Assembly: GCF_000499205.1 (NCBI RefSeq)
Contig: NZ_AWUK01000007.1
Span: forward strand, 62,001-126,000
DNA length: 64,000 nt
Direction: 5' to 3'
Source of the DNA: Paenibacillus sp. MAEPY2
GTDB lineage: Bacteria; Bacillota; Bacilli; Paenibacillales; Paenibacillaceae
Shown: one piece after another, positions 1 through 9,771 of the stretch
Layout: each line of letters starts with the position of its first letter
Numbering within the stretch: position 1 is the stretch's first letter
The notes under the pieces: model-generated
Database searches by the model: none
What the model was told of the DNA's origin: nothing
Seen by the model: the letters and a program-made list of their open reading frames with translations, nothing else
Made by a program: the position numbers and the translations under genes

Positions 1-1
1 C

Positions 2-514
2 CAACTGATCTCAGCTGTACTATCGATTCTGAAATCGGCTGAAGCGAATGTGAAAGAGATACCTTCGTTCAAGCCAATTCTGGCATGGCAAGCGGAGCGG
101 GGAACATTGGCTGAGGCCAGGCAGCTGTTGACGGTGTTCATGCTGGATTCAGCGCGGAAGCTGGCGGAACAGCGTCAGTATAATCACAGGGGTGCCATGA
201 CAAAAATCAAAAATTATATTGAAGCCAACTACAGCAGCAATATCAGTTTGAGAAGTATTGCCTCCAAATTTTACATGAATCCGGTCTATTTGGGGCAACG
301 CTTCCGCAAGGTGTATGGGGTGTATTTCAACGACTTCCTGCTTCAGCTTCGGATGGAGGAAGCCAAGAAGCTGCTGCGTCAAACGGATATGCGAGTATAT
401 GAAATCGCCGAGAGGGTTGGGTTCGGAAGCAGTGACTATTTCGCGACTCAATTTGAGAAAACGGAATCATGTTCTCCTACGGAATATCGAAATCGCATCC
501 TGGATGAAGGGTAG
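2..514 (+). CDS. AraC-type response regulator, YesN family (5' end outside window)
   Basis: The reading frame is open to the left edge of the window, so only the C-terminal part of the protein is present and no start should be assigned here. The last ~100 residues form a double helix-turn-helix AraC/XylS DNA-binding domain: an IASKFYMNPVYLGQRFRK segment for the first helix pair and YEIAERVGFGSSDYFATQFEK, written here in parts, for the second (VGFGSSDYF then F..K). The gene ends 12 bp before a YesM-type sensor kinase gene, so the two form a two-component system. In Paenibacillus such pairs usually control an adjacent carbohydrate ABC transporter. The receiver domain is not visible; the assignment as response regulator rests on the kinase neighbour. 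Confidence 0.85.
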   Translation, partial: QLISAVLSILKSAEANVKEIPSFKPILAWQAERGTLAEARQLLTVFMLDSARKLAEQRQYNHRGAMTKIKNYIEANYSSNISLRSIASKFYMNPVYLGQRFRKVYGVYFNDFLLQLRMEEAKKLLRQTDMRVYEIAERVGFGSSDYFATQFEKTESCSPTEYRNRILDEG

Positions 515-525
515 GAGATGACGTT

Positions 526-2274
526 TTGAAGCTCAACTTTTTTAATAATATCCGCTTACGCGATAAAATGCTCATCTTATATCTCTTCTTTGTACTCGTA
601 CCGGTTATCCTGACTAATGTTATTTTCTATCAGGTGACTATATCGAACGTAAAATCCCAGCGAATGGCTGACCTCTCCAAAGGAATGGAACAGATTCGAA
701 GTCAATTTATGGGAGAAATTCGCAATGCGGCCGATTTTTCCTCAAGCTTTTATACGGACAGTATATTAAATAACATGCTGGATGTGGATTACACAAATCC
801 GGTTCAATATATCGAAGCCTACGATTCCTATCTTCGCAAAATCTTGAATACCTATTACTCTGGCTACCGCTCCCTCCAAGGATTGACAATATATGTGGAT
901 AACGAAAGTGTACTGCCTTCCGGGGGAGTTGAGTTTCTGACCGAAGAGGTTCGACAGTCCGAGCCATACAGGATGCTGGCAAACAGTGAACACTCCGCAC
1001 CCATTCTGATGAGATCCGGTCCTGAAGGCAATCGGCAGACGTTCAGTATTTTACGCAAACTCAATTATTATGAAGCTCTGCCCGGATGGAAGGAAAAGTT
1101 CGTACGACTGGATCTGAAGCCGTCGACGATTCGCCAGATTTTCACGAACCTTAACGTACAGGGCAACCTCTATCTGATTAATCCGGCTGGACAAATAGAT
1201 TACTCGACGGATTCTGGTATCCCATGGACGAGTCAACTCGTGAATTATAGCGATGTCATGGATCAACTAACTAAGAAAGAGTTTGAAATGGCCTATTCTT
1301 TGTCCGGTGAAATGGAGGGATGGAAAATCAACGGGGTGTTCGATGAATCTGAGATTTACAAGGAATTGGGCAAATCCAGTCACCTCGTCGTTGTACTGGC
1401 TTGTATTAATCTGATTCTGCCGACCTGGATCATTATCTGGATGACACGCACAATCCACGTGAGGCTGGCACGAATATTGAAACACATGGAAAAAGTGAAG
1501 CATCAGCGATTTGAACCGATCAGACAGCCGGAATCGACGGACGAGATAGGGCAGCTGACAGCCGAATTCAATCGCATGACGATGACGATCCATCGTTTGA
1601 TTAACGATGTCTACGTGGCAGACATTCAACATAAAAATTTGGAGTTACAACGGCGGCATGCCCAATTAAATGCATTGCAGAGCCAGATTAATCCACACTT
1701 TTTGTTCAACGCGCTGGAGACCATCCGCATGCGCAGTCTTATGAAAGATGAGGATGAGACGGCACGAATTATTTATCATATGGCTAAAATTTTTCGAAAT
1801 GCACTAACCTGGAATCAGGATAAAGTCAGCATACGGGAAGAGTTGGAGTATGTAACCTGCTTTCTTGAAATCCAGAAATATCGTTTTGGTCACAAGCTGA
1901 ATTATACGATTGATCTGGACCCAGAGGCTGCGGATTGTTCCATTCCCAAGATGACATTGTTGCCTTTTGTTGAAAATGCCAGCATTCATGGTATCGAACC
2001 ACTGAAGGAAGGTGGAGAGATTCGTCTTCGTATTCGGCGAATAGGTACAGAACTGATCTGTGTGGTGGAGGATTCCGGGGCAGGTATGACAGAGGACAAA
2101 AGAAAGCAGCTGCTCTCTTACGTGGAAACGGAAGACTCAATGGGTGATCGCGTAGGTGTACAGAATGTCATCTATCGTCTGAAGCTGGTCTACGATAGCC
2201 GATTCCATATTCAAATCGATAGCGCTCCCAGGGAAGGTACACGTGTGGAAATGGGTTTACCGCTAGAAGAATAA
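526..2274 (+). CDS. YesM-type sensor histidine kinase
   Basis: Membrane sensor kinase of the LytS/YesM group, partner of the preceding regulator. A TTG start (526) lies behind GGAG at 514-517. Residues ~14-34 are a first membrane helix, then a ~250-residue extracellular sensor region, a second helix at ~285-305 and a HAMP linker. The phosphoacceptor motif QINPHFLFNALE carries His391. The N-box PFVENASIHG (Asn484) and the EDSGAGM G-box complete the ATPase domain. Length, 582 residues, is normal for the family. It probably reports an extracellular sugar or sugar-protein complex; the ligand cannot be read from sequence. Confidence 0.92.
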   Translation: MKLNFFNNIRLRDKMLILYLFFVLVPVILTNVIFYQVTISNVKSQRMADLSKGMEQIRSQFMGEIRNAADFSSSFYTDSILNNMLDVDYTNPVQYIEAYDSYLRKILNTYYSGYRSLQGLTIYVDNESVLPSGGVEFLTEEVRQSEPYRMLANSEHSAPILMRSGPEGNRQTFSILRKLNYYEALPGWKEKFVRLDLKPSTIRQIFTNLNVQGNLYLINPAGQIDYSTDSGIPWTSQLVNYSDVMDQLTKKEFEMAYSLSGEMEGWKINGVFDESEIYKELGKSSHLVVVLACINLILPTWIIIWMTRTIHVRLARILKHMEKVKHQRFEPIRQPESTDEIGQLTAEFNRMTMTIHRLINDVYVADIQHKNLELQRRHAQLNALQSQINPHFLFNALETIRMRSLMKDEDETARIIYHMAKIFRNALTWNQDKVSIREELEYVTCFLEIQKYRFGHKLNYTIDLDPEAADCSIPKMTLLPFVENASIHGIEPLKEGGEIRLRIRRIGTELICVVEDSGAGMTEDKRKQLLSYVETEDSMGDRVGVQNVIYRLKLVYDSRFHIQIDSAPREGTRVEMGLPLEE

Positions 2275-2328
2275 CAAAACCCGGCAAAGCATCAAACATT
2301 CTAAGGCAAAAAACTATAGTTTATCCGG

Positions 2329-2357
2329 TAAACAAAGTTTGTCTTCAACCTTATAAT
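2329..2357 (+). promoter_or_regulatory. possible activator-dependent promoter of the solute-binding protein gene
   Basis: TATAAT at 2352-2357 is a perfect -10 box, but nothing near 2329-2334 resembles a -35 box. Just there lies the imperfect inverted repeat AAACAAAGTTTGT (2330-2342). A good -10 without a -35 fits activation by an AraC-type regulator such as the one at the left edge. This is inference. Confidence 0.3.
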
Positions 2358-2401
2358 AAAAGTGCTTACATTAGTGTGGGGAGAAAGAGGGTGCGTACCT
2401 A

Positions 2402-4075
2402 TTGGTTAACCACATGCTGAAGCGCTGGCTGCCGGCAGTATTAGCTTTAACCATGGTGACGGCGTGTTCCTGGGGAGGAAGTGAGATTAAATCGGAAGCG
2501 GGAGCAGGGGGAGAGGGTAAAGAAAGCGCAGAGAAAGTCACTTTCACGTATTTTAAAGCAGGTTCCGGCAAGGACATCAACACAAACGAAACTACAATCG
2601 GCAAAAAGCTGGAAGAACAAACCGGGGTTAATTTCAAAATTGAATACCTTGTTGGGGATATTGATACCAAAATCGGGACGATGATTGCGAGCAACAAGTA
2701 CCCGGATGTGATGGTACCGGATGGGGCTATTGACAAAATCGTGGATGCGGGTGCATTTATTCCGCTCAACGATCTGATCGATCAGTATGGCCCTAATATA
2801 AAACGGGTGTACGAGCCGTACTATAATCTGATGAAAGAAGAAGACGGCAACATTTATTTTTTGCCCATGAGCGCAGTGGTTGGAGACTATCTGCCTAATC
2901 CGAATGTGGATCAAGGAGCCTTCTGGGTACAGCGTCGTGTATTGAAGGAGGCTGGATATCCAAAGATCACTACACTGGATGAATACATGGATCTGATTAA
3001 ACAATACGCTGACAAGCACAAAAATGAAGGATTAACTGGATTTCTGTCACTGACGTATGATGATAAATTTTTTACAATTACCAACCCGGCGATGCATCTT
3101 GCAGGCTATCCGAATGATGGAGCCATCATGGTGGATATGCAGACACAGGAAGCCAGGGACTACGGGCTGACCGAAGAGACCAAACGCTGGATGCAGAAGC
3201 TCAATGAAATGAATTCATTGGGACTGTTCGATAAGTCCTCCTTTGTCGACAACTATGACCAGTATCTTGCGAAAGTGACCAGTGGAAAAGTGCTTGGATT
3301 CTTTGATTATGCCTGGCAGGTAGGGCAGGAAATGAACCATTTGAAGGAAGCGGGCAACGACGATTTGCGTTATTTGGCACTGCCTATTGTATACGACGCA
3401 AATACCAAGGATCAGTATACTGATCCGCCAAGCTTTGTAAATAACCGTGGGATTGGTATTACCGTAAGCGCGGAAGATCCAGTCCGTATTATCCAATTTT
3501 TCGATAACCTGTTAACGGATTCGAATCAGATTCTGTCCAATTGGGGGATCGAAGGACAGACCTACGAAGTGGATGACAAGGGGCGGTTTAGGCGCTCACC
3601 AGAAATGATTCGGAAAACAGATTCAGATGAGTTTCGCCAATCGTTCGGATTCAAATATTTTGAGTACAGCTGGCCGCGTTACGGTAATGGTTCGACTCTG
3701 CCTGACGGTAATTCTGTCGGTGTAGAACGACAACCCGAAGTTGCCCAGTTCTCCTATACGGATGGAGATAAGCTCATTCTGGAGAAGTATGATGTGGAGA
3801 CGTTCTCCCAACTGTTCGCTGCGCCGGAAGAACGTCCATGGTACCCGGCTTGGAGCATTGCTTTTGATCAAGGCTCACCAGCCCATATCTATGGGCAGAA
3901 ACGCACGGAGTTGCAAAAGAAATATGTGCCCAAACTGGTCCTCTCCAGTCCGGCTGACTTTAACAAGGTCTGGGATGAATATGTGAAGGAATTCAACAAG
4001 CTTGATGTGAAGGGCTACGAGCAGACGATGACCGACGAAGTTCGAAAGAAGGCGGAACGGGTCCAAGGTGAATAA
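2402..4075 (+). CDS. extracellular solute-binding lipoprotein (carbohydrate ABC transporter, family 1)
   Basis: Substrate-binding lipoprotein of an ABC importer, held on the outer face of the membrane. The start is TTG at 2402, placed 11 bp after AAAGAGG; an in-frame ATG at 2414 has no usable ribosome site. The signal peptide is short and positively charged (MLKRWLPAVLALTMVTAC) and ends in a lipobox with Cys22. The rest resembles the long LipO/YtcQ group common in Paenibacillus: KVTFTYFKAG, then MIASNKYPDVMV, and a total of 557 residues. It lies 127 bp after the sensor kinase, in the same direction. No permease or ATPase gene follows: the next gene is a cyclic-di-GMP enzyme. It is either an orphan binding protein or the sensory subunit of the two-component system. 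Confidence 0.9.
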   Translation: MVNHMLKRWLPAVLALTMVTACSWGGSEIKSEAGAGGEGKESAEKVTFTYFKAGSGKDINTNETTIGKKLEEQTGVNFKIEYLVGDIDTKIGTMIASNKYPDVMVPDGAIDKIVDAGAFIPLNDLIDQYGPNIKRVYEPYYNLMKEEDGNIYFLPMSAVVGDYLPNPNVDQGAFWVQRRVLKEAGYPKITTLDEYMDLIKQYADKHKNEGLTGFLSLTYDDKFFTITNPAMHLAGYPNDGAIMVDMQTQEARDYGLTEETKRWMQKLNEMNSLGLFDKSSFVDNYDQYLAKVTSGKVLGFFDYAWQVGQEMNHLKEAGNDDLRYLALPIVYDANTKDQYTDPPSFVNNRGIGITVSAEDPVRIIQFFDNLLTDSNQILSNWGIEGQTYEVDDKGRFRRSPEMIRKTDSDEFRQSFGFKYFEYSWPRYGNGSTLPDGNSVGVERQPEVAQFSYTDGDKLILEKYDVETFSQLFAAPEERPWYPAWSIAFDQGSPAHIYGQKRTELQKKYVPKLVLSSPADFNKVWDEYVKEFNKLDVKGYEQTMTDEVRKKAERVQGE

Positions 4076-4282
4076 GGTAGGCGAGGAAAGGGGGAAAATA
4101 AACGCCACCAAGGCGCATGGTGAATGGGAATTTGAGGATTTTAAACATTCATTTCATCTGGAAAAAAGTGTTGATTTTCAGGGCTAGGACGTTTAGACTA
4201 AATACAACAATATTAACGGGTTTGAGATGTATGACTTAGGCTTTACAACAAGTCGGTGGTCACGAGACAAATGATGTGGAGG

Positions 4283-4320
4283 GAGTGCCTGTCATCCAGA
4301 CAGCGCACTCGCTTCTTTTT
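4283..4320 (+). terminator. Rho-independent terminator after the binding-protein gene
   Basis: Stem GAGTGC-CTGTC (4283-4293) pairs with GACAG-C-GCACTC (4299-4310) around the loop ATCCA, and CTTCTTTTTT follows. I see no recognisable riboswitch or gene in the other bases of 4076-4369. Confidence 0.8.
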
Positions 4321-4369
4321 TACATTTTGCATACATACAAGGCATTTCCCGGTTGAAAGGACAGAGTGA

Positions 4370-6841
4370 GTGGATCACCTACATGGAACGTACAACTTAG
4401 AACTGGTTATTTTATCTTACATTATTGCAGCGTTGGCTTCTTATGCAGCGCTTGACCTTGCGGGTCGGGTAAGTCTGGCTAAAGGTATGTCCCGAAATGT
4501 CTGGCTTACCTGCGGGGCATTCTCAATGGGTTTGGGAATCTGGTCCATGCATTTTGTGGGCATGCTCGCTTTTGTTCTTCCCATGCATGTGTCGTATTCC
4601 ACAGGCGATGTCTTTCTATCCGTTTTGCTTGCCATCGTTGCATCTGGTGTAGCGTTAAATATTGCGGGTCAGCAGTCAGGTAAAATAAGCAAGCTCCTGA
4701 TCGCAGGATTGCTCATGACCGCAGGTATTGGCAGCATGCATTATGTCGGAATGGCTGCCATGTCGGTTCCAATTACGTATGAACCAAGCAGGGTGGTGTT
4801 ATCCATCCTGATCGCAGCTTTAGCTTCATTTGCTGCCTTATGGCTCATGTTTTTCTTTCGGCAGCATCAGTCACGTTATACCTGGGTTTACAAGGTGGGC
4901 AGCGGACTCATTATGGGGCTGGGCATCTCGGGAATGCATTATACGGGGATGTCAGCCGCACAATTTCATCATGCACATGACGCAATGGTAGGATCGGGTA
5001 TGCAGATTGAGCCTTCACTTCTCGCATACCTCATCGCAGCGGGTACTTTTATTGCATTGGGGCTGACCTTGTTCGGTATCTTTATTAATCAGCGTTTATC
5101 TCAGAAGGATCGCCGGATTCTCGAAAATGAACAGTGGTATCAGGCTCTGTACGAAAACCATTCAGACGCTATTATTTCAGTGGATACGCATGGGGCTATC
5201 AAAGGGATTAATGTTGCAGTCACACGAATTACAGGGTACCAGGAGAGAGAGATCATTCATCGTTCTATTAATGAGATTGCTCAGCACATTGATATTCATT
5301 GGACAAGTGAAATGCAGCATGTGGTGTGGGATGATGATAGCCGCGAGCAGCAGCATTTCATGGGGAAAATGAAGAACGTTCAGGGAAATCTCCTTGACCT
5401 AAGTATTGCTGTAGTACCTGTACTGATTGATGGTAAACATCAGGGAAGCCACATTCTGATCAAAGATGTCACCGAGGAGAAACAGGCCCAAGAAAGCATC
5501 CGCCATCAGGCTCTGCACGATCCGTTGACCGGGCTCCCAAACCGTCGCAAGCTGGATGAGGTGTTGGAGAGCACGATTGCAACTTCTGGGGCAACAGGAG
5601 ATTCATTTGCAGTTATGGTGATGGACATCGACCGTTTCAAAATGATTAATGACTCCCTGGGACATTCCATTGGAGATGTGTTTCTTAGAGAAGTTAGCGG
5701 CAGAATTATGCGTGCAATCCAGGATTCAGACCCAAAAGCGACGGAGAATGTCATGCTTGCTCGTATGGGAGGCGATGAATTCACACTCGTTGTTACGAAT
5801 GAGCAGGGAACGGAGGAACGGGTGGCGGAGCTGGCAGAACGAATTGTTCGAGCGATTCAACTGCCTTATCGATTGAAGGAAAATGACTTTTACGTTACAG
5901 CAAGCATCGGGATCGCAATGTATCCATACCATGGAACAGGAGCGGATGCGTTATTGAAGCATGCCGACTCCGCTATGTATGAAGTCAAGAAAAACGGCAA
6001 GAACGGTTTTCAGTTTTACACTGCCCAACTGGATTCGGAGCTGTATGAACGAATTGAACTGGAAGGGTATTTGCGCAAAGCACTGGAACGGGATGAGCTT
6101 GTCCTATATTATCAACCTCAGATTCGTACAGAAGGCAGCCGTATGATCGGCGTAGAGGCTTTAATTCGCTGGAATCATCCGGAGAAGGGCGTTCTGGCCC
6201 CGAATGTGTTCATTCCACTGGCAGAGGAGACAGGCTTGATCTATGAGATTGGAAACTGGACACTGCGTGAAGCTTGCAGACAGATGAAGCTTTGGCATGC
6301 GAGTGGCGGACCTCTCATTCCGGTATCCGTTAACTTGTCTAGTCAGCAGTTTCATCAATCCAACCTGGTGGAGCAGGTCAAAAATGCCCTCACGGAGACA
6401 GGGCTCGACGCCCGCTATCTTGAATTGGAAATTACAGAGAGCATGATGATGGATGCGTCCGTGTCTACAGGTATTCTGAATGAACTTACAGCGCTTGGGG
6501 TCAAAATCAGCCTGGATGATTTTGGGACAGGATATAGCTCGCTGAGTTATTTAAAACATTTTCCAATTCACAAACTGAAGATTGATCGTTCATTCGTAAC
6601 GGATATTACGGAGAGCCGAAGTGACCAGGCGATTGTGGCCACGATCATATCTATGGCTCAGAACCTGAAGATGGAAGTGATTGCGGAAGGGATCGAGACG
6701 AAGGGACAGCTGGATATTCTGATGCAAAATGATTGCCATGAAATTCAGGGATATTATTTCAGCCGTCCATTGCCAGCAAGCGAAGTGGAGCATGATTTTT
6801 TTGTACCATTGCGACTGCAGGGAGCTCCGTCCATTCTCTAA
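4370..6841 (+). CDS. MHYT-PAS-GGDEF-EAL cyclic-di-GMP signalling protein
   Basis: Membrane-bound bifunctional enzyme of cyclic-di-GMP turnover. The GTG start at 4370 follows AAAGGA (4356-4361). Residues ~1-215 are seven membrane helices with three MHYT motifs (MHFVGM, MHYVGM, MHYTGM), a proposed metal-binding gas or redox sensor. A PAS domain spans ~255-375. The cyclase domain has an intact GGDEF motif (467-471). The phosphodiesterase domain has EAL (596-598), NLSSQQF, EITES, DDFGTGYSSL and AEGIE, so both activities look intact. The gene stands alone between two terminators. B. subtilis YkoW has this architecture; I give no symbol because I cannot confirm orthology. Confidence 0.95.
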   Translation: MDHLHGTYNLELVILSYIIAALASYAALDLAGRVSLAKGMSRNVWLTCGAFSMGLGIWSMHFVGMLAFVLPMHVSYSTGDVFLSVLLAIVASGVALNIAGQQSGKISKLLIAGLLMTAGIGSMHYVGMAAMSVPITYEPSRVVLSILIAALASFAALWLMFFFRQHQSRYTWVYKVGSGLIMGLGISGMHYTGMSAAQFHHAHDAMVGSGMQIEPSLLAYLIAAGTFIALGLTLFGIFINQRLSQKDRRILENEQWYQALYENHSDAIISVDTHGAIKGINVAVTRITGYQEREIIHRSINEIAQHIDIHWTSEMQHVVWDDDSREQQHFMGKMKNVQGNLLDLSIAVVPVLIDGKHQGSHILIKDVTEEKQAQESIRHQALHDPLTGLPNRRKLDEVLESTIATSGATGDSFAVMVMDIDRFKMINDSLGHSIGDVFLREVSGRIMRAIQDSDPKATENVMLARMGGDEFTLVVTNEQGTEERVAELAERIVRAIQLPYRLKENDFYVTASIGIAMYPYHGTGADALLKHADSAMYEVKKNGKNGFQFYTAQLDSELYERIELEGYLRKALERDELVLYYQPQIRTEGSRMIGVEALIRWNHPEKGVLAPNVFIPLAEETGLIYEIGNWTLREACRQMKLWHASGGPLIPVSVNLSSQQFHQSNLVEQVKNALTETGLDARYLELEITESMMMDASVSTGILNELTALGVKISLDDFGTGYSSLSYLKHFPIHKLKIDRSFVTDITESRSDQAIVATIISMAQNLKMEVIAEGIETKGQLDILMQNDCHEIQGYYFSRPLPASEVEHDFFVPLRLQGAPSIL

Positions 6842-6855
6842 GTTACTGCAATGCC

Positions 6856-6899
6856 AAGCGGCAAGTCCCCGCCATATGCCAGGGACTTGCCGCTTTTTT
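6856..6899. terminator. bidirectional terminator
   Basis: A perfect 14-bp stem, AAGCGGCAAGTCCC (6856-6869) with GGGACTTGCCGCTT (6882-6895), then a T run. It lies between the convergent c-di-GMP gene and spoVR and can serve both. Confidence 0.85.
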
Positions 6900-6905
6900 G
6901 TGTTC

Positions 6906-8345
6906 TTATGATAAAAACTTGCGGTGGTGCTTCTTGCCATCATATGTGAACCAGATCGGTTTATCTTCAACCCGTGTTTCCACATGGACGGTACGTCCCC
7001 AGAGGCGGTACAGATAAGGAAGGGTCCGTTCCATATATTTCAGGTCCAGCTCGATGCCCTCATATTGATGCTTGAGCACGAGTTCTCCTGTTCGTAGGTA
7101 ATCGGCGTCCTGAACGACCAGGTATGGAGAACCACCATTGATGCGTGAAAATACAAGCTGATCCCGTATGTTTTGCCAGGACTTGTCGGTAATTTTCCAG
7201 TCCGGGCCTTTTTTCTCGAATACATAGAGGTCAAGGTCTTCGGTTAATTGCTTGGTCATGTAATTGCGGATAAATGAGGTGTCGGAATCGAATTCGCGAA
7301 CCTCAAACATTTTGGCCCGACCCTGCCCCGGTTGACGTCCAAAACGTTCTCTTTCTTCCCGGGACGGGTTATCCCAGCGACGTTCAATATCCTCGAATAT
7401 TTTCAGCCCTAAATAGTAGGGATTCAAACTTTGCTTGGATGGCTGCACGACAGAAGAGTTCAGTTTGGCAAATTCAATCGTATCCTCACTGTTCAGGTCC
7501 AGTTCCCGTATAATACGTTGATGCCAGTAGGAGGCCCAGCCTTCATTCATAATCTTGGTTTCCATCTGCGGCCAGAAATAGAGCATTTCCTCACGCATCA
7601 TACTCATGATATCCCGCTGCCAATCCGTTAACACTTCAGAGAATTCCTGGATAAACCACATGATATCCTTTTCCGGTTCTGGTGGGAAGTGATGTACTTG
7701 TATGCCCTCCACAGGTTTTTCCTCGGTCTGGATATCATCAAGGGACCACAGGTCATCATAGCGACCTTCCGGCCTTGGCTTTTTCTCCCCGCGCTGCTCC
7801 CGCATTTTCATCTCCATATAGCGTTGTTTGTCCAAATGGCGGGGTTTGATCAACTGTGGATCGACATGTTCCTGAATGGCTATAACGGCATCAATGAACG
7901 CTTCAACAGCCTCTGTACCATATTCCATCTCATAGTTGCTGATCCGGTCAGCAGTTGCTGCCATACTCTCCACCATATTGCGATTCGACTTGGAGAACCG
8001 AGCGTTGTTTTTGAAAAAATCACAGTGCGCCAGCACATGTGCGACAATCAGCTTGTTCTGGATCAGGGAATTGCCATCCAGCAGGAAGGCATAACAAGGG
8101 TTGGAATTGATTACGAGCTCATAAATCTTACTGAGTCCAAAATCATACTGCATCTTCATTTTATGAAAAGTCTTCCCGAAGCTCCAGTGACTGAACCGGG
8201 TCGGCATACCATACGCTCCAAAGGTATAGATGATATCGGCAGGGCATATTTCATAACGCATCGGATAATAATCCAGTCCGAATCCATTGGCAATTTCCAT
8301 AATCTCGGCAATGGCGTATTCAAGGTCGCGGATTTCATCAGTCAT
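6906..8345 (-). CDS. spoVR: SpoVR family protein
   Basis: SpoVR-family protein, needed in B. subtilis for normal spore cortex; its biochemical role is unknown. The 479-residue length and the N-terminal blocks ([51 protein letters not shown]) are characteristic. A conserved [12 protein letters not shown] block and the segment [12 protein letters not shown] follow. The start ATG (8343-8345) overlaps the yhbH stop as ATGA, so the two are translationally coupled. The pair yhbH-spoVR is a widespread neighbourhood, in many bacteria together with the PrkA kinase, which is not in this window. Confidence 0.95.
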   Translation of the reverse strand: MTDEIRDLEYAIAEIMEIANGFGLDYYPMRYEICPADIIYTFGAYGMPTRFSHWSFGKTFHKMKMQYDFGLSKIYELVINSNPCYAFLLDGNSLIQNKLIVAHVLAHCDFFKNNARFSKSNRNMVESMAATADRISNYEMEYGTEAVEAFIDAVIAIQEHVDPQLIKPRHLDKQRYMEMKMREQRGEKKPRPEGRYDDLWSLDDIQTEEKPVEGIQVHHFPPEPEKDIMWFIQEFSEVLTDWQRDIMSMMREEMLYFWPQMETKIMNEGWASYWHQRIIRELDLNSEDTIEFAKLNSSVVQPSKQSLNPYYLGLKIFEDIERRWDNPSREERERFGRQPGQGRAKMFEVREFDSDTSFIRNYMTKQLTEDLDLYVFEKKGPDWKITDKSWQNIRDQLVFSRINGGSPYLVVQDADYLRTGELVLKHQYEGIELDLKYMERTLPYLYRLWGRTVHVETRVEDKPIWFTYDGKKHHRKFLS

Positions 8346-9508
8346 CCTACGCTGCCTCCTTCCCGTTTCTGGAAAAAGCTGCGCAAAGCTTTGTACACTT
8401 CGCCTTTTTCTTTGATTACATAATACATAAACTGGTCGATCTTGATATGACGATAGGCAGACATGAGTGTGCTGCTGCGGTTGTACTGATTCACCTCACC
8501 ATACCCAAACATGTTGCTGCGCTTCATCAGTTCACCAATCAGTTTGACACACCGCTCATTATCCGAGGTCAGGTTATCTCCATCCGAGAAGTGGAAAGGG
8601 TAGATGTTGTAGCTGGAAGGCGGGTAACGGCTATCAATAATTTCCAATGCCTTCATATATACAGAGGAGCAGATAGTGCCTCCACTTTCGCCGCGCGTGA
8701 AAAATTCCTCCTCGGTCACTTCCTTGGCTTCGGTATGATGGGCGAGGAAAACAATTTCGACCTTCTCATACTGACGACGGAGAAAACGGGTCATCCAGAA
8801 GAAAAAGCTGCGTGCGCAATATTTCTCAAAGGAACCCATCGATCCGGAAGTATCCATCATGGCGATGATGACCGCATTGGATTGTGGAATGATTTTATCC
8901 TCCCACATCTTGTAACGCAGATCATCCGGACTGATATGGTGAATACCCGGATTGCCGGTCGTGGCGTTGCGGCGCAAGTTCTCCAATATGGTTCGTTTCT
9001 TGTCAATATTGGACTGCATGCCTTTTTTGCGAATATCGTTGAATACAACGGTATGTGTCTCAATCTGATCCTTGTCTTTCTGCTTGAGATCGGGAAGCTC
9101 CAGTTCCGAGAAAAGCATATCTTCCAATTCTTCGATGCTTACCTCGGCTTCAACGATGTCATGCCCAGGCTGATCTCCGGCTTTTTCACCTTTGCCTGGC
9201 TTCTTCGAAGCGGGATCACGTCCGATGACATCTCCGACCTGACTGTCACCGTCTCCCTGGCCTACATGTTTTTGCTTTTGGTAGTTATACACAAAACGGT
9301 ACTCATCCAGACTGCGGATTGGTACCTTGATGATTTGTTGTCCATCGGACATAATGATGTTTTCTTCGGTAATCAAATCAGGCAGATTCTGCTTGATGAC
9401 ATCTTTAACCTTTTGCTGATGGCGTTGCTGGTCCTGGTACCCTTTGCGGTGAAGCGACCAATCTTCCCGGGATACGACGAACGAGTAAGGCTGGTGTGAA
9501 TTTGACAT
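8342..9508 (-). CDS. yhbH: YhbH/DUF444 sporulation protein
   Basis: DUF444 protein with a von Willebrand A-like fold: the MIDAS-type sequence [14 protein letters not shown] is clear near the middle. In B. subtilis yhbH is a mother-cell sporulation gene. I place the start at ATG 9506-9508 ([10 protein letters not shown]) because GGGGGTG lies 5 bp before it; an in-frame ATG at 9523 is possible but that ribosome site would lie inside the coding region. The promoter side has CATATC (9580-9585) and AATATACT (9559-9566) in minus orientation, a weak sigma-E match. First gene of the yhbH-spoVR operon. Confidence 0.92.
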   Translation of the reverse strand: MSNSHQPYSFVVSREDWSLHRKGYQDQQRHQQKVKDVIKQNLPDLITEENIIMSDGQQIIKVPIRSLDEYRFVYNYQKQKHVGQGDGDSQVGDVIGRDPASKKPGKGEKAGDQPGHDIVEAEVSIEELEDMLFSELELPDLKQKDKDQIETHTVVFNDIRKKGMQSNIDKKRTILENLRRNATTGNPGIHHISPDDLRYKMWEDKIIPQSNAVIIAMMDTSGSMGSFEKYCARSFFFWMTRFLRRQYEKVEIVFLAHHTEAKEVTEEEFFTRGESGGTICSSVYMKALEIIDSRYPPSSYNIYPFHFSDGDNLTSDNERCVKLIGELMKRSNMFGYGEVNQYNRSSTLMSAYRHIKIDQFMYYVIKEKGEVYKALRSFFQKREGGSVG

Positions 9509-9771
9509 GTAGGCACCCCCCATTGATTACGCGGCACAGTTTGGCCTGTCGGTAATTAAGTATATTCACGGGCGGGGATGATATGTGATGCATGAGTAGA
9601 TAAAATGATACAATTGCGCGAGTTTCCCTTCCAGTATCAGCTAAAATTGCACAGAGCGTCCGGAACTTTTTTTACAGAAACGGTGAACAAGTGTGATGAA
9701 CTTCCTTTACAATAGGGACAGGTGTTTACTTAACATCCCTTTGAGGGATGTGTGCAAAGGAAGGATACCAT

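Noticed and set aside
4076..4282. Cyclic-di-GMP (GEMM) riboswitch before the GGDEF-EAL gene.
   Set aside because: The conserved GEMM core is missing; only an ordinary terminator is seen.
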